A stretch of 64,000 nucleotides of DNA from Paractinoplanes aksuensis (lineage in GTDB: Bacteria > Actinomycetota > Actinomycetes > Mycobacteriales > Micromonosporaceae). The DNA is taken from NCBI RefSeq assembly GCF_024137025.1, contig NZ_JAMYJR010000030.1:1-64000 (forward strand). Reading direction: 5' to 3'. The translations under genes and the position numbers were made by a program. How positions within the stretch are numbered: the stretch's first letter is position 1; every line of letters starts with the position of its first letter. Shown one piece after another: positions 16,679-25,454 of the stretch. The notes under the pieces are model-generated. The model did no database searches and was not told the origin of the DNA. It saw only the letters and a list, made by a program, of their open reading frames with translations.

Positions 16679-17095
16679 ATGCTCACAACAGCGAAAGTCA
16701 GCGGGAAGATCGCGCGGGCCCTGGTCGTACTGGGTCTCGTCGGGGGTGGGGTCGTCGTGGGTGGGGCGGCACCGGCCTCGGCCGCGTCGTGTCCGAGCCG
16801 GGTCGTGCTGCCGGCCGGCGTCTACGGCGGCGAACTGTGCCGGGGCAACACGTGGGTCGGGTCGTTCCGCGTGCACACCTATCCGAATTCCAGCCGGCGG
16901 CACATCATCGTGGCCGACAAGGCCGTCAACGGGCTCGCCTTCTCGGTCGACGTGATCGCGACCAACGACGAACTCACGCGCTACTTCGACCGGGACGAGG
17001 GTGGCAACGCGACCCACTACGACATCTGGTACCCGGCGAGCAGCTACTCGGCGTGCCAGAACTTCGTGCAGTGCGTGTCGTTCCGGGTCGGTTGA
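16679..17095 (+). CDS. Small secreted protein with four cysteines
   Basis: A 138-residue protein with a clear Sec signal peptide (basic start, hydrophobic core LVVLGLVGGGVVVGG, cleavage near ASAAS). The mature part of about 100 residues has four cysteines, enough for two disulfides, and aromatic beta-strand segments. It resembles small extracellular actinomycete proteins, but I cannot assign a family. Non-coding DNA of 118 bp precedes it. Confidence 0.72.
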   Translation: MLTTAKVSGKIARALVVLGLVGGGVVVGGAAPASAASCPSRVVLPAGVYGGELCRGNTWVGSFRVHTYPNSSRRHIIVADKAVNGLAFSVDVIATNDELTRYFDRDEGGNATHYDIWYPASSYSACQNFVQCVSFRVG

Positions 17096-17099
17096 CCCG

Positions 17100-17927
17100 T
17101 CAGGGCCGGGCTGCGGCGTCGGTGGTCTCGCGTTCGGCGATGGCGGTTCGGATGCGGCGCAGGGTGCGCAGGGCCTTCTTCGCCGCGGCGCGGACCTCGC
17201 CGTCGAAGACGGTGGAGCCGCGGTCGGTGGCCATCAGGTGTTCCAGGGTGGGTGCCACCTGGGGGTCGCCGGTGGAGCCGAGGGCGACCGCGGCCCAGTA
17301 GCGCTGGTTCGGGTCGGGGCTTCCGGTGGCGGCCAGCAGGCGGGGGAGGACCTCGGGGGTGAACAGGGCGAGCGTGCTCGCGAGGTAGCCGATCCGGGGG
17401 AAGCGCCGCTGTTCGAACTCGTGCCAGAGCGCCTCCAGGGCCTCGGGGCCGCCGATCCGGGCCAGGGCGTCGGCGGCGCGCTGGCGCAACCAGTCGGTCT
17501 CGTCGGCCAGCAAGGGGCTCAGGGTGGGCACGACCGAGGCGTCGCCGAGTTGGCCGAGCGCTTTGACGGATTCGTCGCGCACGATCCACTGCGGGTGATC
17601 GACCAGCTCTTGCAACTGGGGGACGGCGGCGCGGATGTTCATGGCGGCGCAGCCCATGGCCGCCCAGGCCTGGCAGTTGTACCGGGTGTCGGCCAGCGCG
17701 GCGAGCAGCGGCTCCTGCAGCGCGGGGTCGGCGAACACGTCCGCCTGGTTCATCGCGCGCGAGTACAGCGACCGGTGGAAGTTGCGGTAGTCCCGGACGA
17801 GCGTGTGCAGCGCGGCGAGCGCCGACTCGTCGGCGCTCGCGCGGGCCCGGTCGAGCAGGCGGTAGAGGTGCTCTTCGCGGGTCTCGAGATCGCCCGTGCG
17901 CAGACCGTCCAGGTCGGTGGAATTCAC
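17100..17927 (-). CDS. HEAT-repeat protein
   Basis: A 275-residue all-helical protein with at least four HEAT-like units, for example WIVRDESVKALGQLGDASVV and WLRQRAADALARIGGPEAL. HEAT arrays act as protein-binding scaffolds; the partner is unknown. The start is GTG 17927. It is convergent with the secreted-protein gene, the stops being 5 bp apart, and divergent from the GNAT at 17992. Confidence 0.85.
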   Translation of the reverse strand: MNSTDLDGLRTGDLETREEHLYRLLDRARASADESALAALHTLVRDYRNFHRSLYSRAMNQADVFADPALQEPLLAALADTRYNCQAWAAMGCAAMNIRAAVPQLQELVDHPQWIVRDESVKALGQLGDASVVPTLSPLLADETDWLRQRAADALARIGGPEALEALWHEFEQRRFPRIGYLASTLALFTPEVLPRLLAATGSPDPNQRYWAAVALGSTGDPQVAPTLEHLMATDRGSTVFDGEVRAAAKKALRTLRRIRTAIAERETTDAAARP

Positions 17928-17991
17928 CGCCCGACCCTACGCGCTGCCGAAATTCGATTGTGTTGTCGCCAGGACGTGGTTGGTTCACCGT

Positions 17992-18834
17992 ATGTCGATC
18001 ACAATGCTGCGGGCGACGCCGGAATCTCTCGGTGAGCTTGTTGAGGCGATGTCGCAATGGCCGCGAACCGGTGGGCCGGTGCAGGTGCACGTGGGTGACC
18101 TCGGGTGGAAGTGGCGGTTCGGCGGACCGGCGCTGGCCGAGGCGGTCCGGGTGTGGACGCGGGACGGGCGGGTGGTCGCCGTCGGCCTGGACGATGACGG
18201 GTTGGTCCGGCTGGGCATCGCGCCCGAGGCGGACGACGACATCGAGCTCGCCGCGCGGATGCTGGCCGATCTGGAGGGCGTCGAGGTCGTCGAGGCCCGG
18301 GCCGGTGCCGCCTTCCGTGCTCTGCTGGCTCGGCGGGGCTGGGTGGCCGATGAGCCGTGGGCCCCGCTCGTGCGCGACCTGGCCGAGCCGGTGGCGGACT
18401 GTGGGCTCCGGATCGAGGTCGGCGGCGCGCACAACGTGCGGGACCGGGTCGAGGTGCAGCGGGCCGCGTTCGACAACTCGACGTTCAGCGAAGAGCGGTG
18501 GCACGCGATGGCCGCCGCGCCGGCCTATCAGCGGGCCCGATGCCTTATTGGGTACGACGACACGGGCGCCGCGGTGGCGGCCGTGACCGTGTGGTCGGCG
18601 GGCGAGGGGCGGCCGGGTTTGCTCGAGCCGATGGGCGTGCACCGGGATCACCGGGGACGCGGGCACGGACGGGCCATCACCGTGGCCGCGGCGGCCGCGT
18701 TGCGCGAGATGGGGTCGTCCAGCGCGACGGTGTGCACTCCGGCCGGCAACGTCGGGGGCGTAGCGACGTACGCGTCGGCGGGTTACACGCGGCAGCCGGA
18801 CGTCACCGATTTGCGGCGGCCGATCGGCGGTTGA
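17992..18834 (+). CDS. GNAT-family acetyltransferase, two-domain type
   Basis: A 280-residue protein. The C-terminal half has the GNAT acetyl-CoA loop HRDHRGRGHGRAI near residues 218-230 followed by a late strand (SSATVCTPAGNVGGVATYASAGY). The N-terminal 150 residues look like a degenerate second GNAT-type fold. The substrate is unknown. The upstream in-frame extension runs into the divergent HEAT gene and is unlikely. Confidence 0.85.
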   Translation: MSITMLRATPESLGELVEAMSQWPRTGGPVQVHVGDLGWKWRFGGPALAEAVRVWTRDGRVVAVGLDDDGLVRLGIAPEADDDIELAARMLADLEGVEVVEARAGAAFRALLARRGWVADEPWAPLVRDLAEPVADCGLRIEVGGAHNVRDRVEVQRAAFDNSTFSEERWHAMAAAPAYQRARCLIGYDDTGAAVAAVTVWSAGEGRPGLLEPMGVHRDHRGRGHGRAITVAAAAALREMGSSSATVCTPAGNVGGVATYASAGYTRQPDVTDLRRPIGG

Positions 18835-18868
18835 CTTCGAGTGCGCTCGAAGTCCTAGCGTCGTCGGC

Positions 18869-19879
18869 ATGCAGACGATCGAACTGGGCCGGACCGGTCA
18901 GCAGGTCAGCGCGCTGGCGCTGGGCGCCATGCGCATGGGCGGCGACACCGACGAGCGCGACTCCGTGCACATCCTCAACCGCTACCTCGAGATCGGCGGC
19001 TCCTTCATCGACACCGCCAACTGCTACGAGTGGTGGAGCCACCCGGGCACCCTGGGCGGGCAGAGCGAGGAGCTGCTGGGCCGCTGGATGCGCGACGGCA
19101 ACCGGCGGGACCAGGTGTTCCTGGCCACCAAGGGCAGCGCGGTGCCGGTCTTCTCGCCGGAGTTGTGGGACGACCAGGGGCAGCCGAACTGGGAGCTGGC
19201 CCGCCGCACCTTCGAGGGGGCCGGCGCCGACACGTTGCGCCACGCCCTCGACGGCAGCCTGCGGCGCCTCGGCACCGACCACGTGGACCTCTACTACGTA
19301 CACGTCGATGATCTGAACACGCCGCTCGAGGAGACGCTGGAGGCGTTGCACGGTTTCGTGACGGCGGGCAAGGTGCGCTATCTCGGGTGGTCGAACGTGC
19401 GCACCTGGCGGCTCGAGCGGATCCGGCAGCTGTGCGAGCGCAACGGCTGGACGCTGCCGGTGGCGGTGCAGCAGCAGCACTCGTACCTGCGGCCGGGGGC
19501 GTCGGCCGACTCGGCCTCCATCGTGAACTTCGAGCAGCTCGACTATCTGCGCGCGCACCCGGACCAGACCCTGGTCGCGTACTCGCCGATCCTCAAGGGC
19601 GTGTACGACAGCGCGGCCAAGCGGGACGGGCACTGGCTGATGGAGAACTACACCGGGCCGGACGCCGACGCGCGGCTGGCGGCGTTGGCCGAGGTGGCCG
19701 GGGAAGCGGGTGTCACGCCGAACCAGCTCGTGCTGGCCTTCTTGCTACAGCAAGAGTCGCCGCGGGTGCTGCCGCTGATCGGGCCGCGCACGCGCGAGCA
19801 GTTCGAGGGGGCGCTGCCGGCCCTGGACGTCAAGCTCAGCGAGGAGCAGCTGCGGCGGCTGAGCGAGGCCGGGGCCTGA
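18869..19879 (+). CDS. Aldo/keto reductase
   Basis: A 336-residue TIM-barrel aldo/keto reductase. The catalytic tetrad is visible: Asp in FIDTAN, Tyr in NCYEW, Lys in LATKGS and His in YYVHVDD. The C-terminal LPLIGPRTREQFEGAL segment contacts NADPH in the family. The physiological carbonyl substrate is unknown. It is separated from the GNAT by 34 bp and ends at a strong hairpin. Confidence 0.92.
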   Translation: MQTIELGRTGQQVSALALGAMRMGGDTDERDSVHILNRYLEIGGSFIDTANCYEWWSHPGTLGGQSEELLGRWMRDGNRRDQVFLATKGSAVPVFSPELWDDQGQPNWELARRTFEGAGADTLRHALDGSLRRLGTDHVDLYYVHVDDLNTPLEETLEALHGFVTAGKVRYLGWSNVRTWRLERIRQLCERNGWTLPVAVQQQHSYLRPGASADSASIVNFEQLDYLRAHPDQTLVAYSPILKGVYDSAAKRDGHWLMENYTGPDADARLAALAEVAGEAGVTPNQLVLAFLLQQESPRVLPLIGPRTREQFEGALPALDVKLSEEQLRRLSEAGA

Positions 19880-19882
19880 GAA

Positions 19883-19931
19883 AAGTCTCACCCTCGACCT
19901 CAGGTTCAGCTTGAGGTCGAGGGTGAGACTT
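19883..19931 (+). terminator. Hairpin terminator between convergent genes
   Basis: A perfect 20-bp stem (arm begins AAGTCTCACCCTCGACC) with a 9-nt loop lies just after the aldo/keto reductase stop. The minus-strand lipase ends at 19948, so the hairpin can serve both directions. Confidence 0.88.
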
Positions 19932-19947
19932 GGTGAGAAAGCGCAGG

Positions 19948-21084
19948 TCAGAAGCGCTGCGCGATCCAGTTGGCGACCCGTTCGGCCGAGACCGTGACCG
20001 CGGTGTCGTGGTCCTGGCCGGGCAGCGTGTCGTAGCGGACGACGGCGTTCTGGTCGCGCAACCGCTGGACCAGCGCGTCGGTCAGCGCGGCCGGAACGGT
20101 GGCGTCGTCGGCGCCCTGGACGATGAACACGGGGGCGGTCGTCCGGGTCTGGGCGGGCTCCACGTACTTGTAGAGCTCGTCCACCCACCGTTCCGGCAGC
20201 GTGCCGTTGTTCAGCAGCTGCGAGGGCATCAGGTTGGCGTAGGCGCCGAGGATCTCGTACAGGCAACCGGTCCTGAGCACCCCGAGGCGGCGCTCGGCCG
20301 GGGCGGCCAGCACGTCGGCCGGCTTGAACGAGGGCTCGACCGCGTTGAGGCCGAACAGCGCCATCACCAGGTAGCCCTTGCCCTCGGACTGCGGGATCAG
20401 CTCGGCCAGGGTGCGTACGCCGCTGGTCGGCGCGATGCTGACCGTGCCGCGCAGCTGCAGCTCCCTGTCGTACGAGCCGGCGAGCTGGTTGGCGAAGAGC
20501 GCGGCCTGCCCGCCCTGGGAGTGGCCGTCGACCACGTACTGCGGGGTGAGATCGTCGTCGAGGTGCCGGGCCGCCCGCACGCTGTCGATGATCGACCGGC
20601 CCTCGCTGTTGCCGATCAGGTATGGATGCGGGTCGCTGGTGCCGATGCCCGGGTAGTCGGGGGCGGCCACGGTCCAGCCGCGCCGCAGCAGTTCGCCCAC
20701 CGCGGTGCGGGCCTCGGGATAGAAGGCCTGCTGGTTGGTCGAGGGGGCGCACTGGTCGGCCAGCCCGACGGTGCCGTGGGCCCAGGCGACGGTCTTGTTC
20801 TTCCGGCGCTCCTTGGGCGTGATCACCAGCCCGGTCGCGGTGATCGACCGGCCGCGGACGTCGGTCGTGACGTAGGTGATCCGGACGGCGTCGCCGAGGC
20901 GCCGCAATTCGTCGGGCAGGGTGGCCGCGGCCTTGCTGACCACGGTGCCCGGGCGTTCGGGGTTCCACTGGAAGACGTGGTTGCCGTCGGTCGAGGCCAG
21001 AGCCGGCGCCGGGGCGACGGCCGTGCCGACCACCATGGTGGCGGCGAGGAGGCGAACGATCATCTGTCTGCGCACGGACGTCAT
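19948..21084 (-). CDS. Secreted lipase/esterase (LIP family)
   Basis: A 378-residue alpha/beta hydrolase with a Sec signal peptide ending near APALAS (residue 31). The nucleophile elbow is GHSQGG, the catalytic Asp fits GADDATVP and the His fits GQDHDTAV. The lid-like region and the early AHGTVG oxyanion segment match secretory lipases. It lies 87 bp downstream of the racemase gene on the same strand, but its export makes a role in that pathway unlikely. Confidence 0.88.
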   Translation of the reverse strand: MTSVRRQMIVRLLAATMVVGTAVAPAPALASTDGNHVFQWNPERPGTVVSKAAATLPDELRRLGDAVRITYVTTDVRGRSITATGLVITPKERRKNKTVAWAHGTVGLADQCAPSTNQQAFYPEARTAVGELLRRGWTVAAPDYPGIGTSDPHPYLIGNSEGRSIIDSVRAARHLDDDLTPQYVVDGHSQGGQAALFANQLAGSYDRELQLRGTVSIAPTSGVRTLAELIPQSEGKGYLVMALFGLNAVEPSFKPADVLAAPAERRLGVLRTGCLYEILGAYANLMPSQLLNNGTLPERWVDELYKYVEPAQTRTTAPVFIVQGADDATVPAALTDALVQRLRDQNAVVRYDTLPGQDHDTAVTVSAERVANWIAQRF

Positions 21085-21095
21085 CGTCGACTGCT

Positions 21096-21110
21096 CAAAA
21101 GCGACTTTTG
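21096..21110. promoter_or_regulatory. Short inverted repeat upstream of the lipase gene
   Basis: CAAAAG and CTTTTG flank a 3-bp centre 12-26 bp before the lipase start codon. It may be an operator or a translation-blocking hairpin; support is only positional. Confidence 0.35.
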
Positions 21111-21171
21111 GTACGCCGCACCGCGCTCGATCGGGTGATCAACGCCCCGGCATGATGCATCCTGACCTGCG

Positions 21172-22281
21172 CTAAGGCAAGATCAACCGGTCCGCCGCGG
21201 TGGTTTCGACAAATTCAAGATCAGGTTCCCGGCCCAGCCCGTACGCCGTGGACACCGCGACCATCCCGTCCGTGGCGACGATCGGCTCGGTGGTGACGTC
21301 GCGGGCGTAGTACTTGTCCGAGCCCGACACGTCGGACGGCAGCGTGAACCCGGGCAGCGCGCTCAACGCCACGTTCGCGGCCCGCCCGATCCCGAACTCG
21401 TGCATGCCCCCGCACCACACCGGCACCCCGTGCTCGGCCGCGACGTCGTGCGCCCGCACGGCCGCGGTCAGCCCGCCCATCCGCGACACCTTGATGTTGA
21501 GGATCCGCCCGGCGCCCAGCCGCAAGGCCGTCACCAGGTCGTCCACCTCTTCGACGGACTCGTCGAGGCAGACCGGGGTGGCCAGCTGCTGTTGCAGGTC
21601 GGCCAGATCGGACAGGGCCCGCGGCGCGTACGGCTGCTCGATCATCAACAGCCCGAGCCCGTCGAGCTCTTTCAGCACGGCGAGATCAGCCGGCGTGTAG
21701 GCCCCGTTCGCGTCGACGTGCAGCGGCACCGACGGATAGGCCGACCGCACGGCCTTGACCGGCTCGACGTCCCAGCCCGGGGCGATCTTCAGCTTGATCC
21801 GGCGGTAGCCCTCGTCGACCCGGGGCCCGACCTGAGCCAGCAGGCGGTCGACAGTCGATTCGATGCCGAGCGAGACGCCGGCCTCGACCTCGGTCCGAAC
21901 ACCACCCAGGGCCCGGGCCAGCGGGACGCCCTGCGCGGCTGTCCACAGCGACCAGGCGGCCATGTCGAACCCGGCCCGCGCGAACTGGTTGCCCCGCACC
22001 TTGGCCAGCGCCCGGGCCAGCTCGGCCGGATGCTCCCACTCCGCGGCCAGCACGATCGGCGCCAGGTGGTCGCGGGCGATCGCCCAGCACGTGGCCACCG
22101 TCTCGGCCGAATAGAACGGGCCGCTCGGCGACGCGATCTCGCCCCAGCCCACCGTGCCGTCGGTCGCGGTCAGAGTGAGCAGGATGTGCTCGAGCGAGCG
22201 CTTGGCGTGCGAGCTGGTCTGGAATTCGTGCACGAGCGGCAGCCGCACGCGGCGCAGCTCGACGGTGCTGATGCGAGTCAT
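21172..22281 (-). CDS. Enolase-superfamily racemase (N-acylamino-acid racemase / OSBS type)
   Basis: A 369-residue muconate-lactonising subgroup enzyme. The catalytic residues are in place: KLK in RRIKLKIAPG, metal ligands in HVDANGAY, MIEQPY and CLDESV, and the second-face Lys in NIKVSRMGG. The family includes o-succinylbenzoate synthase (MenC) and N-succinylamino-acid racemase, which sequence alone does not separate. No men genes are nearby, while a COG3375-like GNAT and an M20 deacylase are, so the racemase role is favoured. It overlaps the SIS gene by 4 bp (ATGA). Confidence 0.85.
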   Translation of the reverse strand: MTRISTVELRRVRLPLVHEFQTSSHAKRSLEHILLTLTATDGTVGWGEIASPSGPFYSAETVATCWAIARDHLAPIVLAAEWEHPAELARALAKVRGNQFARAGFDMAAWSLWTAAQGVPLARALGGVRTEVEAGVSLGIESTVDRLLAQVGPRVDEGYRRIKLKIAPGWDVEPVKAVRSAYPSVPLHVDANGAYTPADLAVLKELDGLGLLMIEQPYAPRALSDLADLQQQLATPVCLDESVEEVDDLVTALRLGAGRILNIKVSRMGGLTAAVRAHDVAAEHGVPVWCGGMHEFGIGRAANVALSALPGFTLPSDVSGSDKYYARDVTTEPIVATDGMVAVSTAYGLGREPDLEFVETTAADRLILP

Positions 22282-22919
22282 GTCGGGTCCACGTAGAGGT
22301 CGAGTTCGGCGGCGAGGGCGTCGCGGTCGTGCAGGCGGCGGCCCGCGCCCTTGGAGCTGGCGATGGTCAGCGTGGCCAGCAGGTGCAGGGCCAGCACGAC
22401 CGAGGTGGGCGAGCTGGCGTACGAGGCGGTGTCGGTGCCGATGACGACCCGGGTGCTCGCCCGGTCGGTCAGCGGCGCGTCCTCGGCGTCGGTGATCAGC
22501 ACCAGCTCGCCGCCGTGGGCGACGTAGGCCTCGGCCACCGACACCGTCTCGCGCCGGTAGCGGGACATGGCCACCGCCACGAGCAGGTCACCCTGACGGA
22601 TGTCGCCGAGCACGTCGAGCGGGCGCACGGTGGCTCCGTCGACGAGGTGCACGCCTGAGAGCCCGGCACTGAGGTCGGCCGCGAGCAGGGACGCGTACGC
22701 CAAGGATTTGCCGTTACCGAGCAGGTAACGCCGCCGGGCGGACACTATTCGAGCAGCGGCCTGTTCGATCGCGTCGTGCTCGGCCGCCCACGAGAGCGCC
22801 TTGTCGAATGCTGTGCGCTGCTGGTCGAGCACTCGATGCTTGAGCACGTGGGCCGAGCGGCGCTGCACGTTTCGTTCGAAGCGATCAGCGGGCGACGGCA
22901 AAGTGCTCACGGTGTGCAC
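22278..22919 (-). CDS. SIS-domain protein (RpiR-related, no clear HTH)
   Basis: A 213-residue protein with a SIS sugar-isomerase-like domain (ARRRYLLGNGKSLAYASLLAADL, then DLLVAVAMSRYRRETVSVAEAY). RpiR regulators join an N-terminal HTH of about 77 residues to this domain. Here only about 50 residues precede it, with no evident HTH, so it may sense a phospho-ligand or be a regulator remnant. It sits between GNAT and racemase with overlaps of 13 and 4 bp. Confidence 0.78.
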   Translation of the reverse strand: MHTVSTLPSPADRFERNVQRRSAHVLKHRVLDQQRTAFDKALSWAAEHDAIEQAAARIVSARRRYLLGNGKSLAYASLLAADLSAGLSGVHLVDGATVRPLDVLGDIRQGDLLVAVAMSRYRRETVSVAEAYVAHGGELVLITDAEDAPLTDRASTRVVIGTDTASYASSPTSVVLALHLLATLTIASSKGAGRRLHDRDALAAELDLYVDPT

Positions 22920-23572
22920 CTTTCGAACGTGTAGACCGCGCGATTGTCGTGGCGCTCGACCCGGACGAGCCGGCCGGTCGCGAACTGCTCGATGAGTTCA
23001 CGGCGGAGCACCGTACGGTCGGCGGCCTCGGGCGCGGCTGTCCGTTCGCCGGCCGGTGCGCTCACGGTTGAGCACTCGTGTTCCACCGCGTGCGGCCCGG
23101 CCAGGTCCCACGAGACGAGCAGCCGGTCCGACGCGCCGTCGCCGTAGTAGTCGGGCAGGAACCTGATCGCGGTCGCCCCGAGCACACTGAAGTTGAAGTG
23201 GGCGTTGCGCAATGCGTACGGGTCGAAGGTCCACCGCATCGTCCGCGCCCCCGTGGCCCGGGCCGTCGCGGCCTGCGCCTGCTTGAGGCGGCGGCCGACG
23301 CCGGTGCCCTGCGCGCCGGGGGCGACGACCGCGGCCTGCGAATAGTGGTAGAGCTCGCCGTGGTCGACCGCGCTGAACCCGTAGCAGAAGCCGACCATCG
23401 CCCCGCCCGGGTCGAACGCGCCCAGCACCGAGCCCGAGTTCTCGCCCAGCGCGGCCAGCAGCCGCGGGCTGATGCCGAACTCGGGCTGGTCGTACCCGAA
23501 CACGTGCCGGTACAGCGCCGACGCCGCCGACCACTCGCCGAGCCCGGCCAGGTCGCGCACCACGATGCCCAT
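22907..23572 (-). CDS. GNAT-family acyltransferase (COG3375-like)
   Basis: A 221-residue GNAT protein from ATG 23572, preceded by GGGAGGG. The acyl-CoA loop is PGAQGTGVGRRLKQAQ, and the segment TMRWTFDPYALRNAHFNFSVLGA is typical of the COG3375 subgroup that co-occurs with enolase-superfamily racemases. In Geobacillus a related GNAT succinylates D-amino acids for the racemase; this role is inferred here. First gene of the minus-strand operon and divergent from the M20 gene. Confidence 0.83.
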   Translation of the reverse strand: MGIVVRDLAGLGEWSAASALYRHVFGYDQPEFGISPRLLAALGENSGSVLGAFDPGGAMVGFCYGFSAVDHGELYHYSQAAVVAPGAQGTGVGRRLKQAQAATARATGARTMRWTFDPYALRNAHFNFSVLGATAIRFLPDYYGDGASDRLLVSWDLAGPHAVEHECSTVSAPAGERTAAPEAADRTVLRRELIEQFATGRLVRVERHDNRAVYTFERCTP

Positions 23573-23634
23573 CGCGCCCTCCCGGGATGAAGATACGAAA
23601 CGTATGACCGTCATCGTGCACCGTGTTGTGCGCG

Positions 23635-23663
23635 TTGACAACGTGCCGCCGGAAACTTAGCGT
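23635..23663 (+). promoter_or_regulatory. Promoter of the M20 peptidase gene
   Basis: TTGACA at 23635-23640 and TAGCGT at 23658-23663 have 17-bp spacing. The start codon is only 7 bp after the -10, suggesting a leaderless or near-leaderless transcript. Confidence 0.6.
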
Positions 23664-23669
23664 TCGCAT

Positions 23670-24752
23670 ATGCTGGACGCGCTGCGCACCTACACGTTGC
23701 TCGAGTCGCCGACCGGGGAGGCCCGGGCGCTGGCCGCGCTGGCCGAGGTGCTCGAGACGGACGCGGCCCGGGCCGGGTTCGCCACTGCTCGCGAGGGCGA
23801 CCACCTGCTGTGGACGCTGCCCGCCCGCGACACCCGGGGCGGCGAGTTGCTGCTGCTCAGCCACTACGACACGGTGTGGCCGGTCGGGACGCTCGAGACC
23901 ATGCCGTGGTCGGTCGACGGTGACACGATCCGCGGTCCGGGCGTCTACGACACCAAGGCCGGCCTGGTCGCGCTGTTCGCGGCGGTCGAGCGGGTCGTCG
24001 CGTCGGGGCGGCCCCATCCCGAGGTACGGGTGATCGTGGTGGCCGACGAGGAGATCGGCTCGCCCACGGCCGGCGAGCTGGTGCGGGCCGAGGCGAAGCG
24101 CGCGACGGCCGTACTGGGAATGGAGCCCCCGCACCCCGGCGGCGACCTGAAGACCGGGCGGCGGGGCAGCACCCGGGCCCGCATCGAGGTGACCGGCCTC
24201 GAGTCGCACGCCGCGCTCGACCCCGAGGCCGGCGTCAACGCCATCGACGAGCTGGTCGACCAGCTCGTCGCGTTCCGGCAGGTGGTGGCCGGGCGGCCCG
24301 TGCTGCTCAACGCCGGCACGATCACCGGCGGCGGCCGCACCAACGTCGTGGCCGGCCACGCCCACGCCGACCTGGGGCTGCGCTTCCTCGACCCGGACAA
24401 CGAGCAGGCCGTGCTGGGCGCCCTCGACGCGCTGACCCCGATCCGCGACCGGGCGGTGGTGCGCGCGAGCCTGCTGGCCCACCGCCCGACCTGGCGCCCG
24501 AACGAGGCCACCGACCGGCTGCTGACCCGGATCACGCAGGTCGCGGCCAGTATCGGTCAGACGCTGGCCGGTCACCCGGCCGACGGCGCGGCCGACACGA
24601 ACACGACCGGCGCGCTGCTCATCCCGACCGTCGACGGCCTGGCCCCGCCCGGCGGCGGCGCCCACGCCCGGCACGAGTGGGTCTCGCACGAGGGCATGCG
24701 GGCCCGCGCCGACCTGCTGGAGGCGCTATTGCATCAAACCAGTTTGATGTAA
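23670..24752 (+). CDS. M20-family metallopeptidase (carboxypeptidase G2-like deacylase)
   Basis: A 360-residue M20 enzyme. Zinc ligands and catalytic acids are visible: His/Asp in LSHYDTVW, Asp in VYDTKAG, Glu-Glu in VADEEIGS, Glu in LGMEPP and His near the end in GGAHARHEW. M20 enzymes remove N-acyl or C-terminal groups. Beside the GNAT and racemase it fits the L-specific N-succinyl-amino-acid deacylase. Its last codons contain the arsR-type operator of the next gene. Confidence 0.87.
   Translation: MLDALRTYTLLESPTGEARALAALAEVLETDAARAGFATAREGDHLLWTLPARDTRGGELLLLSHYDTVWPVGTLETMPWSVDGDTIRGPGVYDTKAGLVALFAAVERVVASGRPHPEVRVIVVADEEIGSPTAGELVRAEAKRATAVLGMEPPHPGGDLKTGRRGSTRARIEVTGLESHAALDPEAGVNAIDELVDQLVAFRQVVAGRPVLLNAGTITGGGRTNVVAGHAHADLGLRFLDPDNEQAVLGALDALTPIRDRAVVRASLLAHRPTWRPNEATDRLLTRITQVAASIGQTLAGHPADGAADTNTTGALLIPTVDGLAPPGGGAHARHEWVSHEGMRARADLLEALLHQTSLM
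24732..24749. promoter_or_regulatory. ArsR operator inside the 3' end of the M20 gene
   Basis: CATCAAAC and GTTTGATG form perfect 8-bp arms around a 2-bp centre. The site lies 13 bp before the arsR-arsC start and entirely within coding sequence for the last residues (HQTSLM) of the M20 enzyme. The ATCAAA/TTTGAT arms match ArsR/SmtB-type operators. Confidence 0.75.
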
Positions 24753-24761
24753 CCTGCGGGC

Positions 24762-25454
24762 GTGACGACCGACCCGCCTGCGTTCGTGACGGCCGCCGGT
24801 CACCCGTTGCGCTGGCAGCTGCTGGGTGAGCTGGCCCGCACCGACCTCGCCGTGCGCGAGCTGACCGCGCGGGTCGGCCAGCCGCAGAACCTGGTGTCGT
24901 ACCACCTGGGCAAGTTGCGCAAGGCCGAGCTCGTGCGGGCCCGGCGCAGCAACGCCGACGGGCGCGACACGTACTACACGCTCGACCTGGCCCGTTGCGA
25001 ACGCCTGCTCTGCGGCGCGGGCGCCGCTTTGCACCCCGCGCTTCGGCTGACGGCGCCGGCCGTCGCGCCCGCGGTGACCGGGCGGGTGCTCTTTCTGTGT
25101 ACGGGCAACAGCGCGCGCTCACAGATGGCCGAGGCTTTGCTGCAGCATCGCACCGGCGGCGCCGTGCGGGCGTTCAGCGCGGGCAGCCGTCCCAAGCCCA
25201 TTCATCCGTACGCCGTGGGTGTCATGGCCGACCGCGGCATCGACATCTCCGGCGCCCGGCCGAAACACGTCGACGAGTTCGCCGGCCAGCAGTTCGACCA
25301 GGTGATCACCCTGTGTGACAAGGCCAAAGAAGTCTGCGCCGGCCGCATCCACTGGAGCCTGCCCGAACCGGCCGACCGCCCCGCCTTCGCCCAGGTCGCC
25401 GACGAACTCGACCGCCGGATCGGTTTCCTGCTGCCGACGCTGCCGCATGCTTGA
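24762..25454 (+). CDS. ArsR repressor-arsenate reductase fusion
   Basis: A 230-residue fusion. Residues 1-80 are an ArsR winged helix (VGQPQNLVSYHLGKLRKAELV). Residues 106-228 are an arsenate reductase of the low-molecular-weight phosphatase fold with P-loop CTGNSARS at Cys113, plus Cys185 and Cys192. The spacings equal those of Cys10, Cys82 and Cys89 of Staphylococcus pI258 ArsC, so all three redox cysteines are present. The classical CVC arsenic site is absent from the ArsR part; Cys79 and Cys84 in the linker are alternatives. Start GTG 24762; the 3' end overlaps the chromate transporter by 8 bp. Confidence 0.92.
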   Translation: MTTDPPAFVTAAGHPLRWQLLGELARTDLAVRELTARVGQPQNLVSYHLGKLRKAELVRARRSNADGRDTYYTLDLARCERLLCGAGAALHPALRLTAPAVAPAVTGRVLFLCTGNSARSQMAEALLQHRTGGAVRAFSAGSRPKPIHPYAVGVMADRGIDISGARPKHVDEFAGQQFDQVITLCDKAKEVCAGRIHWSLPEPADRPAFAQVADELDRRIGFLLPTLPHA

